Positions 1 through 7,066 are shown, counted from the stretch's first letter. The stretch is 11,019 bases of DNA from JAWXCH01 sp034440595 (GCA_034440595.1 JAWXCH010000052.1:1-11019); one strand, 5' to 3'. Notes: generated from the letters alone by a model not told the origin. Numbers and translations are program-made.

Positions 1-271
1 AGTTGGTTCTGGAGATTTCAGACCGCTTTCTGGATGTTGCAACCCAGATTTTCGGCAACTGCCCGCACAAAAGACCTAGAGACCAACTAGAAAAACCCCC
101 CGTACCCTGTGCCGGAGTCATTATAGGCAGAATCGACAACAGAATGCAATCAATTTCGTCAACAAAACAGCCACACTTTGGTGGGGGTGAAACGGCCTCG
201 AACTCTGGCCAGTGTTGATTGCAATGATCTTGGTTGAATGGAGATGGTCTTTTCGCAGTTGGTAAATAGAG
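1..271. other. Non-coding left edge, downstream of gene F
   Basis: I see no credible gene here. Short open frames exist on both strands but none has a ribosome binding site or recognisable protein features. The stretch contains a leftward promoter of the array type (entry at 91-169). The rest of the bases between that promoter and the terminator of gene F carry nothing I can identify. Confidence 0.6.
91..169 (-). promoter_or_regulatory. Array-type promoter for a gene beyond the left edge
   Basis: Read on the minus strand, TTGCAT (149-144) is followed by an 18-nt spacer and TATAAT (125-120). The 18-nt spacer is identical in length to those in front of genes B, D and E. Upstream of the -35 lies a related AT-rich site (150-169), and downstream of the -10 there is a run of six Gs (plus-strand Cs, 96-101), as in the other copies. 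No gene in the window lies downstream, so the target should begin to the left of base 1. The match is by eye and the upstream palindrome is degenerate, with one extra base relative to the other copies. Confidence 0.6.
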
Positions 272-302
272 ACAGCGTGGCCGACAGAATCGGCCACGCT
301 GT
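272..302 (-). terminator. Hairpin terminator after gene F
   Basis: A perfect 13-bp stem (272-284 with 290-302) encloses a 5-nt loop and lies 38 bp past the stop codon of the F remnant. The stem carries the GCGTGGCCGA core found after A and D and partly after C. The T-run expected after the stem on the minus strand is weak (TCTCTATTT), so termination may be less efficient than at D. The surviving terminator supports the view that 340-473 is the true end of the interrupted gene. Confidence 0.7.
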
Positions 303-339
303 GTTTTGCTTACTTACAATATCACTGGCAGACTGGCTT

Positions 340-473
340 TTACGACCGGGCAGCACGGCGCGATTTAGCACGCATTGCAATTAGGCCCACGCCAGCCAGG
401 CCGAAAAGCAGCCACGTCGCCGGCTCTGGCACTGCTGCGACATTCGGCTGATTACCTTGTCCCCAACCACTAA
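340..473 (-). pseudogene. 3' remnant of PEP-CTERM gene F, cut off by an IS630 element
   Basis: Read on the minus strand from the IS boundary, one frame gives SGWGQGNQPNVAAVPEPA, then a hydrophobic run (WLLFGLAGVGLIAM) and a basic tail ending RRAARS before TAA at 342-340. This is the end of the second EF-hand repeat plus a complete PEP-CTERM tag: VPEP motif, about 14-residue membrane segment and Arg/Lys cluster. It lacks a start codon and cannot be expressed alone. Joining it to 1629-2574, with one copy of the TAA target duplication, gives 1080 bp, exactly 360 codons, and restores the spacing DLN-x-VL-x-x-WGQG seen in paralogues B, C, E and A. Other open frames overlapping this stretch do not resemble any paralogue. 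Confidence 0.92.
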
Positions 474-499
474 TACGCATCCTAATTTGAAGTAGCGCG
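474..499 (+). repeat. IS630 terminal inverted repeat, left copy
   Basis: Begins TACGCATCC and ends with TAGCGCG. It differs from the other end at positions 5, 8, 10, 12 and 19 of 26. The transposase stop codon TAG (482-484) lies inside this repeat. Confidence 0.85.
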
Positions 500-1546
500 T
501 TGGACGTAGCTGGCGGCGCAGACCGTTTTGACGGTTTCGGCGTCGAGAACGGCTGCTCGCCAGGCGTTCATGGTGGCTTCTTCGAGGGCGTCGTAGTCGT
601 GGTACGACCGATTGCTCCAGTAGTGGCTTTTCAAATAGTGCCACAGGTTCTCGATCGGGTTGAGTTCGGGACTGTAGGCGGGCAGTTGCAGGAGCGTGAT
701 GTTGTGCGGCGTCCGTACCTGCTTGCTCGTGTGGAAGCCTGCCCCGTCCCAAACCATGACTGCATGTTCGTGGGCGGGAATGGTTTTTGAGAACTGTTCG
801 AGAAAGATATTGATCACTTTCGAGTTAAGCTGGGGGCTGAGCAGCCCATCGGCGTGCCCAGTTTCAGGACAAACGGTCGCAATCACCCACAGATAGCCGT
901 ATTCGGTCTGACGAACGGCCGTGGGGCGCGACCCGCGCTGAGCCCAGACGTTGGTCAATGTTCCCTGCTGGCCAAAGCGTGACTCATCTTGAAAGTAGAC
1001 GCGGAGTCGCTTGCCGGCGTGCTCGGCGGCGATCGTCGCCAGCTTCTCAGGCAACGCTTGCTTGAAGGCAGCGATGTGTTCTGGGTTCGACTTGCGATGC
1101 CGTGGCCGAGGACGCAGGTACGAATAGCCCAGACGATGCAACAGCCCATAGACGCTCGCCAACGAACGCAGCAGGCCAAACTCGTCGGCCAGAATTCGCC
1201 GGAAGTCTTTGCCACGTAACGAGCAAACTTCGTCTTGCTGAGTCGGTCCCGCTTCGATTCGCTCTCGTACGTCGGCTTCCTGTTCTGGCGTCAGTGGAGA
1301 ACGCGACTCCCGGCCACGAAGGTCATCGAGCCCCGCCAAGCCTCCTTGATTAAATCGCCGCACCCACCGTTGGCAGATCCGACGCGAGAGGCCGACCGCC
1401 ATTGCTACCGCGGGCGCAGTCCACCCTTCGACCCCCAAAATGATGATTCGCAGCCGCCGCGCCCGATCCGCGTTTTTCTCGACGCGTTCCAGTCGCTTCA
1501 GCTCCACCAATGACAAGCGGTCCTTGATCTTCACCTCGACCTCCAT
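482..1546 (-). CDS. IS630-family transposase
   Basis: A 354-residue DDE transposase that would cut and paste its own element at TA sites. An N-terminal helix-turn-helix region (about residues 35-75, with VAMAVGLSRRICQRWVRRF) should bind the terminal repeats; a second winged or helical region follows to about 145. The catalytic core starts near 180 with YFQDESRFG (D187), continues with MVWDGAGFHTSK (D267), and ends with YSPELNPIENLW (E299), the hallmark block of the IS630/Tc1 group. The length is normal for the family and there is no frameshift, so it appears functional. The ATG at 1546 has no strong ribosome binding site; alternatives downstream would remove the DNA-binding domain. The stop falls within the terminal repeat, which is common in compact IS elements. 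It shares no role with the neighbouring surface proteins beyond having disrupted one. Confidence 0.96.
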   Translation of the reverse strand: MEVEVKIKDRLSLVELKRLERVEKNADRARRLRIIILGVEGWTAPAVAMAVGLSRRICQRWVRRFNQGGLAGLDDLRGRESRSPLTPEQEADVRERIEAGPTQQDEVCSLRGKDFRRILADEFGLLRSLASVYGLLHRLGYSYLRPRPRHRKSNPEHIAAFKQALPEKLATIAAEHAGKRLRVYFQDESRFGQQGTLTNVWAQRGSRPTAVRQTEYGYLWVIATVCPETGHADGLLSPQLNSKVINIFLEQFSKTIPAHEHAVMVWDGAGFHTSKQVRTPHNITLLQLPAYSPELNPIENLWHYLKSHYWSNRSYHDYDALEEATMNAWRAAVLDAETVKTVCAASYVQRATSN

Positions 1547-1599
1547 GTTTATGAGATCGAGGTATCATGATGGGTATTCCAGGAAAGCGCCAGGGGATG

Positions 1600-1625
1600 C
1601 GCGCTATTTCAAACTGGAATCCGTA
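1600..1625 (-). repeat. IS630 terminal inverted repeat, right copy
   Basis: The inward sequence on the minus strand begins TACGGATTCC and ends with TAGCGCG, partner of 474-499. It supplies the premature stop (TGA, 1611-1609) that ends the truncated F reading frame. Confidence 0.85.
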
Positions 1626-2574
1626 TAAGTACCTTGTTCAAGTCACCCTGGCCAACGGAACCGCTTCCATCAGGATCCGCCAAAGGATCCGCAGGCGGTA
1701 CACTCTGGCCCCAGTTGCCAAGGATCAAATTCAAATCGCTCTGACCCACGAAGCCGTCGCCGTCCAGATCGCCTTCGAGGCTTTGTGGAATCACCTCAAA
1801 CTTGAACTCCCGCATCCACACCGAGCGGTCGCCGCCGTCGGAAAACAAACTGCCGAAGCCAACGCCCTCAATTTGTTGCAAAGCGACATACTGACTATTA
1901 GGGTGCTTTGGCATATCCATCTTGACGCCATTCCAGGTCAACGACCAAGGCTGGGTACTCAGCTTCGACGGGTTGTACTCGATCGCGATGGAGTTAAAAT
2001 CCTGTGCGATGACGGTGGTATTGAACATGGTCGATAGGGTTGCATTTGCATCATCAAACGACCAGTCGGCGCGAGGCACGAAGTTTTGCACAATTCCACC
2101 ATTCTTGAACAGAATGAAGTCCGTGATAGGGGCATTCGCTCCCGTCCCTCGGAATCCAAAGAACATATTGTTGAAGTTCAATGGACTGGCCTCGGGACCA
2201 CCGGTTGGCTTGGCAAAGGTCGCGGAGATCCTGAGAATATCGGTACTGCCGGTTAAGACCATTTGATGCGGCAGGAAGATCGAATCGTATCCCGGCCCAG
2301 TTTTCCATTCCAGCACTCTTCCTACGGGCACCCCAAAAGGGTCTTGCTTGATCTGCGCATGGTGTTGATCCGGGCCGAATTGGCCATAGTAGGTCGCCCC
2401 GGTCGTCACGATATTCGGTGTTACGGGAATTTCGTAAATGCTGGTCGGTTCTGTCACCGGCTGCGTGGTGTAGTCGTCGTGGAAAATGACCTGTGCTGTG
2501 GCTTGCGATCCAGCGATGGCAACTGCCAGGCTGCTCAATAAGCACACGCTGGCGTTTCGTAGCATTTTTCGCAT
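1609..2574 (-). pseudogene. 5' part of PEP-CTERM/dockerin gene F, truncated by IS630
   Basis: Paralogue of B-E. Starting at the ATG at 2574, the frame gives a signal peptide (about residues 1-27, ending ATA|QVIFHDDY), a beta-rich central domain with the family landmarks FNNMFFGFRGTG, YNPSKLSTQPWSLTWNG and DRSVWMREFKFEVIP, then a dockerin-like pair of EF-hand loops (DLDGDGFVGQSDL and DPDGSGSVGQGDL). Host sequence ends at 1629 after DLNKVL; the frame then runs through the target repeat and six codons of IS sequence (RIPV at the end) to a TGA. The product would be 321 residues, secreted but without the end of the second repeat and without the PEP-CTERM tag, so it could not be sorted by an exosortase. 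The intact ancestor was 359 residues. An upstream in-frame extension to 2643 is possible but the AGGAG at 2584-2588 favours 2574. The rest of the frame is undamaged, so expression of a truncated secreted protein cannot be excluded. Confidence 0.9.
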
Positions 2575-2932
2575 ATAGCGATACTCCTGTTTAAATGATG
2601 CCCTAGGAAAAGAAATCGGCGATGCGCCTCGGTATCCGCTCACAGTTGAATCAGTCTATGCAGATGCACGCGGCCGAAAACGAAACGTGCTGCCTGGGAA
2701 AATCACCATGCATGAAACGATTGACTGAGCAGCAAGCGAACTCGAAAACAAAGCTGGTCAAAATCGAACGACTTTGACTACTGACTGCAACGCAAGTCCG
2801 ATTCTAATTGAGAACTCTTGGCATAGCAAAATCAAATGCAGGAAATACTTAGCAAAATTTATGCCGTATCGTACTAATGTTTTCGACACTGATATTATTT
2901 TGACAGTTTCGATAAAATCGCATTCGCCAAGC
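2575..2932. other. E-F intergenic region, no gene and no clear promoter
   Basis: This 358-bp gap contains the F ribosome binding site near its left end and otherwise nothing I can name. I looked on the minus strand for the TTGCAA-18-TATACT promoter with its upstream palindrome and did not find it, nor did I find a GCGTGGCC hairpin after E. The AT-rich middle part (about 2800-2910) could hold an unrelated promoter. The simplest reading is that F was transcribed by read-through from E. Confidence 0.5.
2584..2588 (-). promoter_or_regulatory. Ribosome binding site of gene F
   Basis: AGGAG lies 9 nt upstream of the ATG at 2574 and decides that start over the in-frame upstream candidate at 2643 and the ATG at 2565. 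Confidence 0.7.
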
Positions 2933-4045
2933 CTAACTGGTCCGTCGAATTCGTCGACGCTGTGTCCAAGCAAGGCCGACTCCGGCCAGTCCCATCAGCA
3001 ATAAAGTTGCTGGTTCTGGCACTGCTTCAATCGGCGGTGTTCCTTGTCCCCATGTACTGAGAACTGCGTTCAAATCATCCTGGCCGATGAACCCGCTATC
3101 GTCGGCGTCTGCCAATGGATCAGCAGGTGGTACACTCTGTCCCCAATTACTAAGGATCAGATTCAGGTCGTCCTGACCTACGAAGCCATCGCTATTCAGG
3201 TCACCAGCGATCGGTGGTGATCCTGCCTGTGAAATGCGCTCAAACTTGAAGTCTCGCAGCCACATCGTGCGGTCCTGATTGGTGTCTGCACTGTAAGTAC
3301 CAAAGCCGACACCGGTTATCTGAGTCAGTGGATTGTAGTCAATGAAGCCACCTAAATTCGGGAAATCCACCGTGACATTATCTGGACGAGTCAGCGACCA
3401 AGGTTGTGTACTGACCTTGAGAGGATCGTACTGAATCGAGTAAGTGCCGAACTCAGTCGCATTGGTTTCACCAGGGAGTTCCAAACGCCCTTCGTCAATG
3501 CTCACATGTTCATTACCTGGAACATATGCGCGGACATATCCGCCACTTTCAAATCGAAAGAATGTATCCAGTTGGCCTGGTTCGTTTTGCGAAGAGCCGG
3601 TGTTACCGGTGCCCCGGAATCCGAAAATCAGGTTATTGAAGTCCCACACACCGCCGGTCGGCTTGCGAAACGTAAACATCAACTTAAGCTTATCGGTATT
3701 GCCGGTCAAAGTCGCCGCGTAGGGCAGAGAAACGGTCGCCTTAAAGCCAGGCCCGCCGTCCGTTTTTACATCCAACACCTGAAAGGGGTAATTGATGTTA
3801 CCGGCGGGCGCAACAACGTCAGCATAATTCAAATGCTCGCCTTGCCCTCCTTCGCCATAGGTAAGGCCGTAAACACCGCCGGGCACATTAACCACGTTCG
3901 GACCGAACCCGATTGTGCCACCCTGAGCGGTGCGTGTGGTGTAATTGTCTTGATAGATTACTTGAGCGCACACGCTCTGCACGCTGGTCAGGGACGCCAG
4001 ACTTCCGATCAATGCCAACGCTGTAAAATTGCAAACCGATCGCAT
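2933..4045 (-). CDS. PEP-CTERM surface protein with dockerin-like module (gene E)
   Basis: A 370-residue predicted exported protein. Residues 1-27 form a signal peptide (MRSVCNFTALALIGSLASL..., cleavage after VCA). Residues about 28-280 are a beta-rich domain of no family I recognise, with the landmarks VIYQDNYTT, FRKPTGG, WDFNNLIFGFRGTG, YDPLKVSTQPWSLT and DRTMWLRDFKFERI. Residues 281-341 hold two EF-hand-like loops (DLNSDGFVGQDDL and DADDSGFIGQDDL), each followed by a helix ending W-G-Q, as in type I dockerins and their calcium-binding relatives. Residues 342-370 are a PEP-CTERM tag (VPEPA, hydrophobic run, RRRIRR). Family knowledge implies exosortase processing and surface display; no cohesin partner is visible. 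The start at 4045 is set by AGGAGA 7 nt upstream, shared with B, C and D. The protein is closely related to D. It has its own array-type promoter and probably leads an E-F unit. Confidence 0.9.
   Translation of the reverse strand: MRSVCNFTALALIGSLASLTSVQSVCAQVIYQDNYTTRTAQGGTIGFGPNVVNVPGGVYGLTYGEGGQGEHLNYADVVAPAGNINYPFQVLDVKTDGGPGFKATVSLPYAATLTGNTDKLKLMFTFRKPTGGVWDFNNLIFGFRGTGNTGSSQNEPGQLDTFFRFESGGYVRAYVPGNEHVSIDEGRLELPGETNATEFGTYSIQYDPLKVSTQPWSLTRPDNVTVDFPNLGGFIDYNPLTQITGVGFGTYSADTNQDRTMWLRDFKFERISQAGSPPIAGDLNSDGFVGQDDLNLILSNWGQSVPPADPLADADDSGFIGQDDLNAVLSTWGQGTPPIEAVPEPATLLLMGLAGVGLAWTQRRRIRRTS
3030..3219 (-). repeat. Dockerin cassette of E bounded by 10-nt direct repeats
   Basis: ATCGGCGGTG (3030-3039) and ATCGGTGGTG (3210-3219), plus-strand notation, are 180 nt apart and each encodes a Pro-Pro-Ile junction on the minus strand. 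Between them lie exactly 60 codons carrying both EF-hand loops. Gene D has a single Pro-Pro-Ile at this point and no loops, so the repeats look like the endpoints of a precise in-frame module loss or gain. Confidence 0.75.
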
Positions 4046-4052
4046 TCTGAAT

Positions 4053-4058
4053 TCTCCT
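4053..4058 (-). promoter_or_regulatory. Ribosome binding site of gene E
   Basis: AGGAGA, 7 nt before the ATG at 4045. The block AGGAGAATTCAGAATGCG is also present at D, which argues that the start is the MRSV methionine and not the in-frame upstream codon at 4072. Confidence 0.85.
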
Positions 4059-4110
4059 GCCAAACAGTTCACCGGATCGTCATGCTTTATTCCGACCTTA
4101 GACGGGCCAT

Positions 4111-4201
4111 CCCCCGAGGGGCTGCAATCACCCGCCAGTATAATATTGGGCGTTCCCGCATTGCAGTGAAATTGTAAACAATAATTCGATTATCTTTTTT
4201 T
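4111..4201 (-). promoter_or_regulatory. Array-type promoter of gene E
   Basis: On the minus strand: CTGCAA (4166-4161), an 18-nt spacer, TATACT (4142-4137), then a run of five Gs in the early transcript (plus-strand Cs, 4111-4115). Directly upstream of the -35 is a near-perfect palindrome ATTGTTTACAAT (4182-4171), and beyond it an A-rich tract (4190-4201). The same order and spacing recur at B and D. The palindrome sits where an activator would contact polymerase. The leader to the E start is only about 85 nt, much shorter than at B and D. Confidence 0.75.
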
Positions 4202-4383
4202 CGGCCAGAAAATGGGTATCGAAAGGGGACAGAACCCTCGGGAGCAGAGGCCGGATGCCAAACACCGCCCAAATGCCCTGACGTTATAGTGATCTGTGTA
4301 CCCTCAGCCGGCCGATGCAAGCACGGGCATTCTGGCAGCAGATGGATGCAATGTAGCCCTACCGCTCGCACTCGCTGGATGAC

Positions 4384-4421
4384 CAAAAAAACAGCGTGGC
4401 CGAATTGATCGACCACGCTGT
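4384..4421 (-). terminator. Intrinsic terminator after gene D
   Basis: The stem 4391-4403 with 4409-4421 has 13 pairs (one G-U) around a 5-nt loop, and on the minus strand is followed directly by a run of seven Ts. It lies about 35 bp past the D stop. The stem core is the GCGTGG/CCACGC sequence also used after A, C and F. This is the most canonical terminator in the window. Confidence 0.9.
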
Positions 4422-4455
4422 GGTTTTGCTTACATCACAATTAGTGCAGACTAGC

Positions 4456-5391
4456 TCACTTCGCCCTGTTGGCGCGACGCGAGCGAACAAATGCAACCAA
4501 GCCAACTCCGGCCAGGCCCATCAGCAGCACGCTGGCTGGTTCTGGCACTGCCTCAATCGGTGGCTGTGCAATGCGTTCGAATTTGAAGTCTCGCATCCAC
4601 ATCGTGCGGTCCTGGTTGGTGTCTGCGCCGTAGGTACCGAAGCCCACACCGGTTATTTGCGTCAATGGATTGTAGTCGATGAAGCCACCCAAGGTCGGGA
4701 AATCGAAAGTGGCATTATCAGGTCGAGTGAGCGACCAAGGTTGTGTACTGACTTTCAAAGGATCGTACTGAATCGAGTAGGTACCAAATTCAGTCGCATC
4801 GGTTTCAAAAGGGAGTTCCAAACGCCCGTCGGTGTCGCTCACAGCAACGTTGCCGGGAACATAGGCGCGGACATATCCACCACTTTCAAAGCGAAAAAAG
4901 GTGTCCAGTTGGCCCGTTTCCTTTTGAAAGGAGCCAGGATTGCCGGTGCCAGTGAATCCGAAAATCAGGTTATTGAAGTCCCACACACCGCCGGTCGGCT
5001 TGCGAAACGTAAACGTCAACTTAAGCTTATCGGTATTACCGACCAGATTCGCCGCGTACGGCAGCGAAACCGTCGACTTGAAACCAGCACCGCCGTCCGT
5101 TTTTACCGATAACACCTGGAATGGGTAATTGCCGGGACCCTGCGGTTCACCTACGTCGGCATAATTCAGATGCTCGCCTTGACCACCTGCTCCCACGGTC
5201 TGGGCGTAAACACCATTGGGCACATTAACGACATTTGGAGCGTGATTGGGCTGACCAATAATGCTACCATGCGGGATGTGCGTGGTGTAATTGTCGTGAT
5301 AGATCACCTGAGCGCTTAGGCCTTGCCCACTGGCAACAAATGCCAAGCCCCCGATCAATGCCAGTGCTGTGAATTTATAGACCGATCGCAT
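4456..5391 (-). CDS. PEP-CTERM surface protein lacking the dockerin module (gene D)
   Basis: A 311-residue paralogue, the shortest in the array. It has a signal peptide (about 1-27, ending LSA|QVIYHDNY), the same unassigned beta-rich domain (landmarks FRKPTGG, WDFNNLIFGFTGTG, YDPLKVSTQPWSLT, DRTMWMRDFKFERI), and a PEP-CTERM tag at 282-311 (VPEPA, hydrophobic run, RSRRANRAK). The two EF-hand loops found in all other members are absent: the central domain ends at FERIAQ and goes straight to PPIEAVPEP. Its closest relative is E, with which it shares a 61-nt identical block (4954-5014 against 3617-3677). The start is fixed by AGGAGA 7 nt upstream; an in-frame extension to 5439 exists but lies before that site. 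It has its own array-type promoter and its own strong terminator, so it is probably transcribed alone. Exosortase-dependent surface location is expected; the ligand or role is unknown. Confidence 0.9.
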   Translation of the reverse strand: MRSVYKFTALALIGGLAFVASGQGLSAQVIYHDNYTTHIPHGSIIGQPNHAPNVVNVPNGVYAQTVGAGGQGEHLNYADVGEPQGPGNYPFQVLSVKTDGGAGFKSTVSLPYAANLVGNTDKLKLTFTFRKPTGGVWDFNNLIFGFTGTGNPGSFQKETGQLDTFFRFESGGYVRAYVPGNVAVSDTDGRLELPFETDATEFGTYSIQYDPLKVSTQPWSLTRPDNATFDFPTLGGFIDYNPLTQITGVGFGTYGADTNQDRTMWMRDFKFERIAQPPIEAVPEPASVLLMGLAGVGLVAFVRSRRANRAK

Positions 5392-5634
5392 TCTGAATTC
5401 TCCTGAAGTCAATTTTGATTCTTTTCTGTCGCGTTGCAATGAGCTGACCGCCGATGACGGAGGCAGCCCGCATTCGGCACGCTACTGATCTGAAGTAAGA
5501 CAAGTACCCATCTATTCTGTCCTCACTCCGCTGCGCGGGGATTACCGGAAACGGAAGCACCGATAATACGTTGCCCGACCACGGCTACACCGCAACGTGC
5601 GACCCACGCAAATTCCCCCAAAGGGTGGCAATTA
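5392..5634 (-). other. Long untranslated leader of gene D
   Basis: About 240 nt separate the predicted transcription start from the D start codon. It contains no gene. Apart from the G-run (plus-strand Cs, 5615-5619) and the ribosome binding site, I see no element clearly shared with the leader of B, which is of similar length. I do not recognise a known riboswitch. Confidence 0.5.
5399..5404 (-). promoter_or_regulatory. Ribosome binding site of gene D
   Basis: AGGAGA, 7 nt before the ATG at 5391, in the same sequence context as at E. It decides the start against the upstream in-frame codon at 5439. Confidence 0.85.
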
Positions 5635-5704
5635 CCTGACAGTATAGTCTTGGACCCTCTGCCATTGCAATGAAATTGTATACAATATGTCGAATTTCTT
5701 TTTG
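5615..5704 (-). promoter_or_regulatory. Array-type promoter of gene D
   Basis: On the minus strand: TTGCAA (5670-5665), 18-nt spacer, TATACT (5646-5641), then five Gs (plus-strand Cs, 5615-5619). The upstream site is a perfect 12-bp palindrome ATTGTATACAAT (5675-5686), 4 nt from the -35, and an A-rich tract follows at about 5694-5704. It is the cleanest of the copies. Confidence 0.8.
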
Positions 5705-5889
5705 GCGGTCGGATCCATCTGTTGACAAAAAAAGACTATCTCCTCGCAGCCGCATAAAACGCGACCCAAACACCTTGCTATTCCAGTAAGTGCTGCGGCC
5801 AGAGAGTGTGGGCAGGAGGATAGCCAATCGCGGAACTTGGCCCAGAGCCTTCGTTTCCACGCAGATGATGTGGCTCAAAGCCCAAGAAA

Positions 5890-5916
5890 GCGTGGCTAAA
5901 AGGATTCCGGCCACGC
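5890..5916 (-). terminator. Probable terminator after gene C
   Basis: A 7-bp stem GCGTGGC/GCCACGC (5890-5896 with 5910-5916) with a 13-nt loop is followed on the minus strand by TTTCTT. It lies about 42 bp past the C stop. Weaker than the copies after D and A, but built on the same core sequence. Confidence 0.65.
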
Positions 5917-5958
5917 CTTTGGAAGTAGTAGAACTCAGCACGAATGCCAGGGGAAAAA

Positions 5959-7053
5959 CTAGCCGGCCTGCCGTACACGAAATCGCATCACCGCCAGACC
6001 CATACCCGCCAAGCCCATCAGTACTATCGTTGCTGGCTCAGGGACTGGCGATATAGTCGCAGTCCCCTGCCCCCAGGCACTTAAGACGACATTCATATCA
6101 CTCTGGCCAATGAAGCCATCGCCCGAGGCATCCCCATGCAGCAAATTTCCGGGGGTAACGCTCGTTCCCCAACGTGCGAGAACTAGGTTCATATCAAGCT
6201 GCCCGACAAAGCCGTCTCCGTTCAGATCCCCATAGAGGGGCTGGGGAATAACCTCATATTTGAAATCTCGGAGCCAGGCAGTGCGATCCTGATTGGTGTC
6301 TGAACTAAAACTGCCAAACCCAACACCGTTCATCTTGGGCAACGCGGTATAGGTGGTATTCGCGGCCTTTGGAAAATCGCTCTTCACTCCGTTCCAAGTG
6401 ATTGACCAAGGTTGCGTGCTGACTTTCAAAGGATCATACTCGATCGAGACGGTATTGAACGAGCTGGCATTCGCGTTACTGTCCAGAGTGAAGGCCGAGG
6501 CATCTGTGTTACTGCCTAGAACAAAGGGACGGACCAGCCCTCCATTTTCAAACCGAAAGAATGCGTCCAAGTGTGCATCGTTGACTGCGTCGGTGCCGAC
6601 AAAGCCAAATATTAGATTATTGAACGCTCTGGTATTGGCCGGTGCGGGCTTACGAAAGGTAAAAGTCAGTTTGAGAATGTCTCGCTTTCCGGTCAGGTCA
6701 ACATTGTACGGCAAGTAAAACGAAGTCTTGGAACCGGTACCGCCGGGCGTCTTGGTTTCCAGCGTCTGGCCGATGCCATTGCCAGTTGCACCATGATTGC
6801 CGACGTTCGCATACTCCAAATCGTCGCCGTTCCAAACAGATGCCTCGGTTAGCCGATAGGTTCCCGTGGCACCGCGATTAACGATGTTCGGTATCTGGCC
6901 GATGATACTGCCATGCGCAGGTCGCGTGACGTAGTTGTCATGATAAATGACCGCAGCGTGCAATGTCTGGCCCAGGACCGCAATCGCAACAATCCCGACA
7001 CAGGCGAGTTGAACACACCGCCATATATAACCAAGCCGCCAAACGAAATGCAT
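5959..7053 (-). CDS. PEP-CTERM surface protein with dockerin-like module (gene C)
   Basis: A 364-residue paralogue. The signal peptide is longer than in the other members (about 1-34, ending LHA|AVIYHDNY). The central domain (about 35-274) keeps the family landmarks FRKPAP, FNNLIFGFVGTD, YDPLKVSTQPWSITWNG and DRTAWLRDFKYEVIPQP. Residues 275-336 hold two EF-hand-like loops (DLNGDGFVGQLDM and DASGDGFIGQSDM), with Leu of the usual DL replaced by Met in both. Residues 337-364 are the PEP-CTERM tag (VPEPA, hydrophobic run, MRFRVRQ). The start at 7053 is set by AGGAGA 7 nt upstream; a frame extension to 7116 would begin inside the B-C intergenic hairpin and is unlikely. The gap to B is 119 bp and shows no array-type promoter, so co-transcription with B is likely. 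Function beyond surface display is unknown. Confidence 0.9.
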   Translation of the reverse strand: MHFVWRLGYIWRCVQLACVGIVAIAVLGQTLHAAVIYHDNYVTRPAHGSIIGQIPNIVNRGATGTYRLTEASVWNGDDLEYANVGNHGATGNGIGQTLETKTPGGTGSKTSFYLPYNVDLTGKRDILKLTFTFRKPAPANTRAFNNLIFGFVGTDAVNDAHLDAFFRFENGGLVRPFVLGSNTDASAFTLDSNANASSFNTVSIEYDPLKVSTQPWSITWNGVKSDFPKAANTTYTALPKMNGVGFGSFSSDTNQDRTAWLRDFKYEVIPQPLYGDLNGDGFVGQLDMNLVLARWGTSVTPGNLLHGDASGDGFIGQSDMNVVLSAWGQGTATISPVPEPATIVLMGLAGMGLAVMRFRVRQAG

Positions 7054-7060
7054 TCTGCAT

Positions 7061-7066
7061 TCTCCT
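7061..7066 (-). promoter_or_regulatory. Ribosome binding site of gene C
   Basis: AGGAGA, 7 nt before the ATG at 7053, the same motif and spacing as in B, D and E. It overrules the longer in-frame start at 7116. Confidence 0.85.

Larger units (their letters stand above)
474..1625 (-). mobile_element. Complete IS630-family insertion sequence inside gene F
   Basis: The 1152-bp element has imperfect 26-bp terminal inverted repeats (474-499 and 1600-1625; 21 of 26 positions match) and one intact transposase gene filling most of its length, on the same strand as the host gene. It is flanked by TAA at 471-473 and 1626-1628. IS630 elements are known to target and duplicate TA; here the match extends to a third base, which may be chance or a 3-bp duplication. 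Removing the element plus one TAA restores the host reading frame exactly. With intact ends and an undamaged transposase, the insertion looks recent and possibly still active. Confidence 0.92.

Noticed and set aside
381..752. Minus-strand frame crossing the IS end and the F remnant
   Set aside because: It reads the F remnant in the wrong frame and the transposase out of frame; the product has no resemblance to either family.
2887..2918. Possible hairpin terminator after gene E (imperfect stem of about 9 bp)
   Set aside because: The stem has a mismatch and a long loop, no T-run follows on the minus strand, and it does not share the GCGTGGCC core of the other terminators.
3404..4177. Long plus-strand open frame of 257 codons opposite gene E, and similar ones opposite D and other genes
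   Set aside because: They mirror the minus-strand genes frame for frame, lack ribosome sites and signal peptides, and look alike only because the genes beneath them are paralogous.
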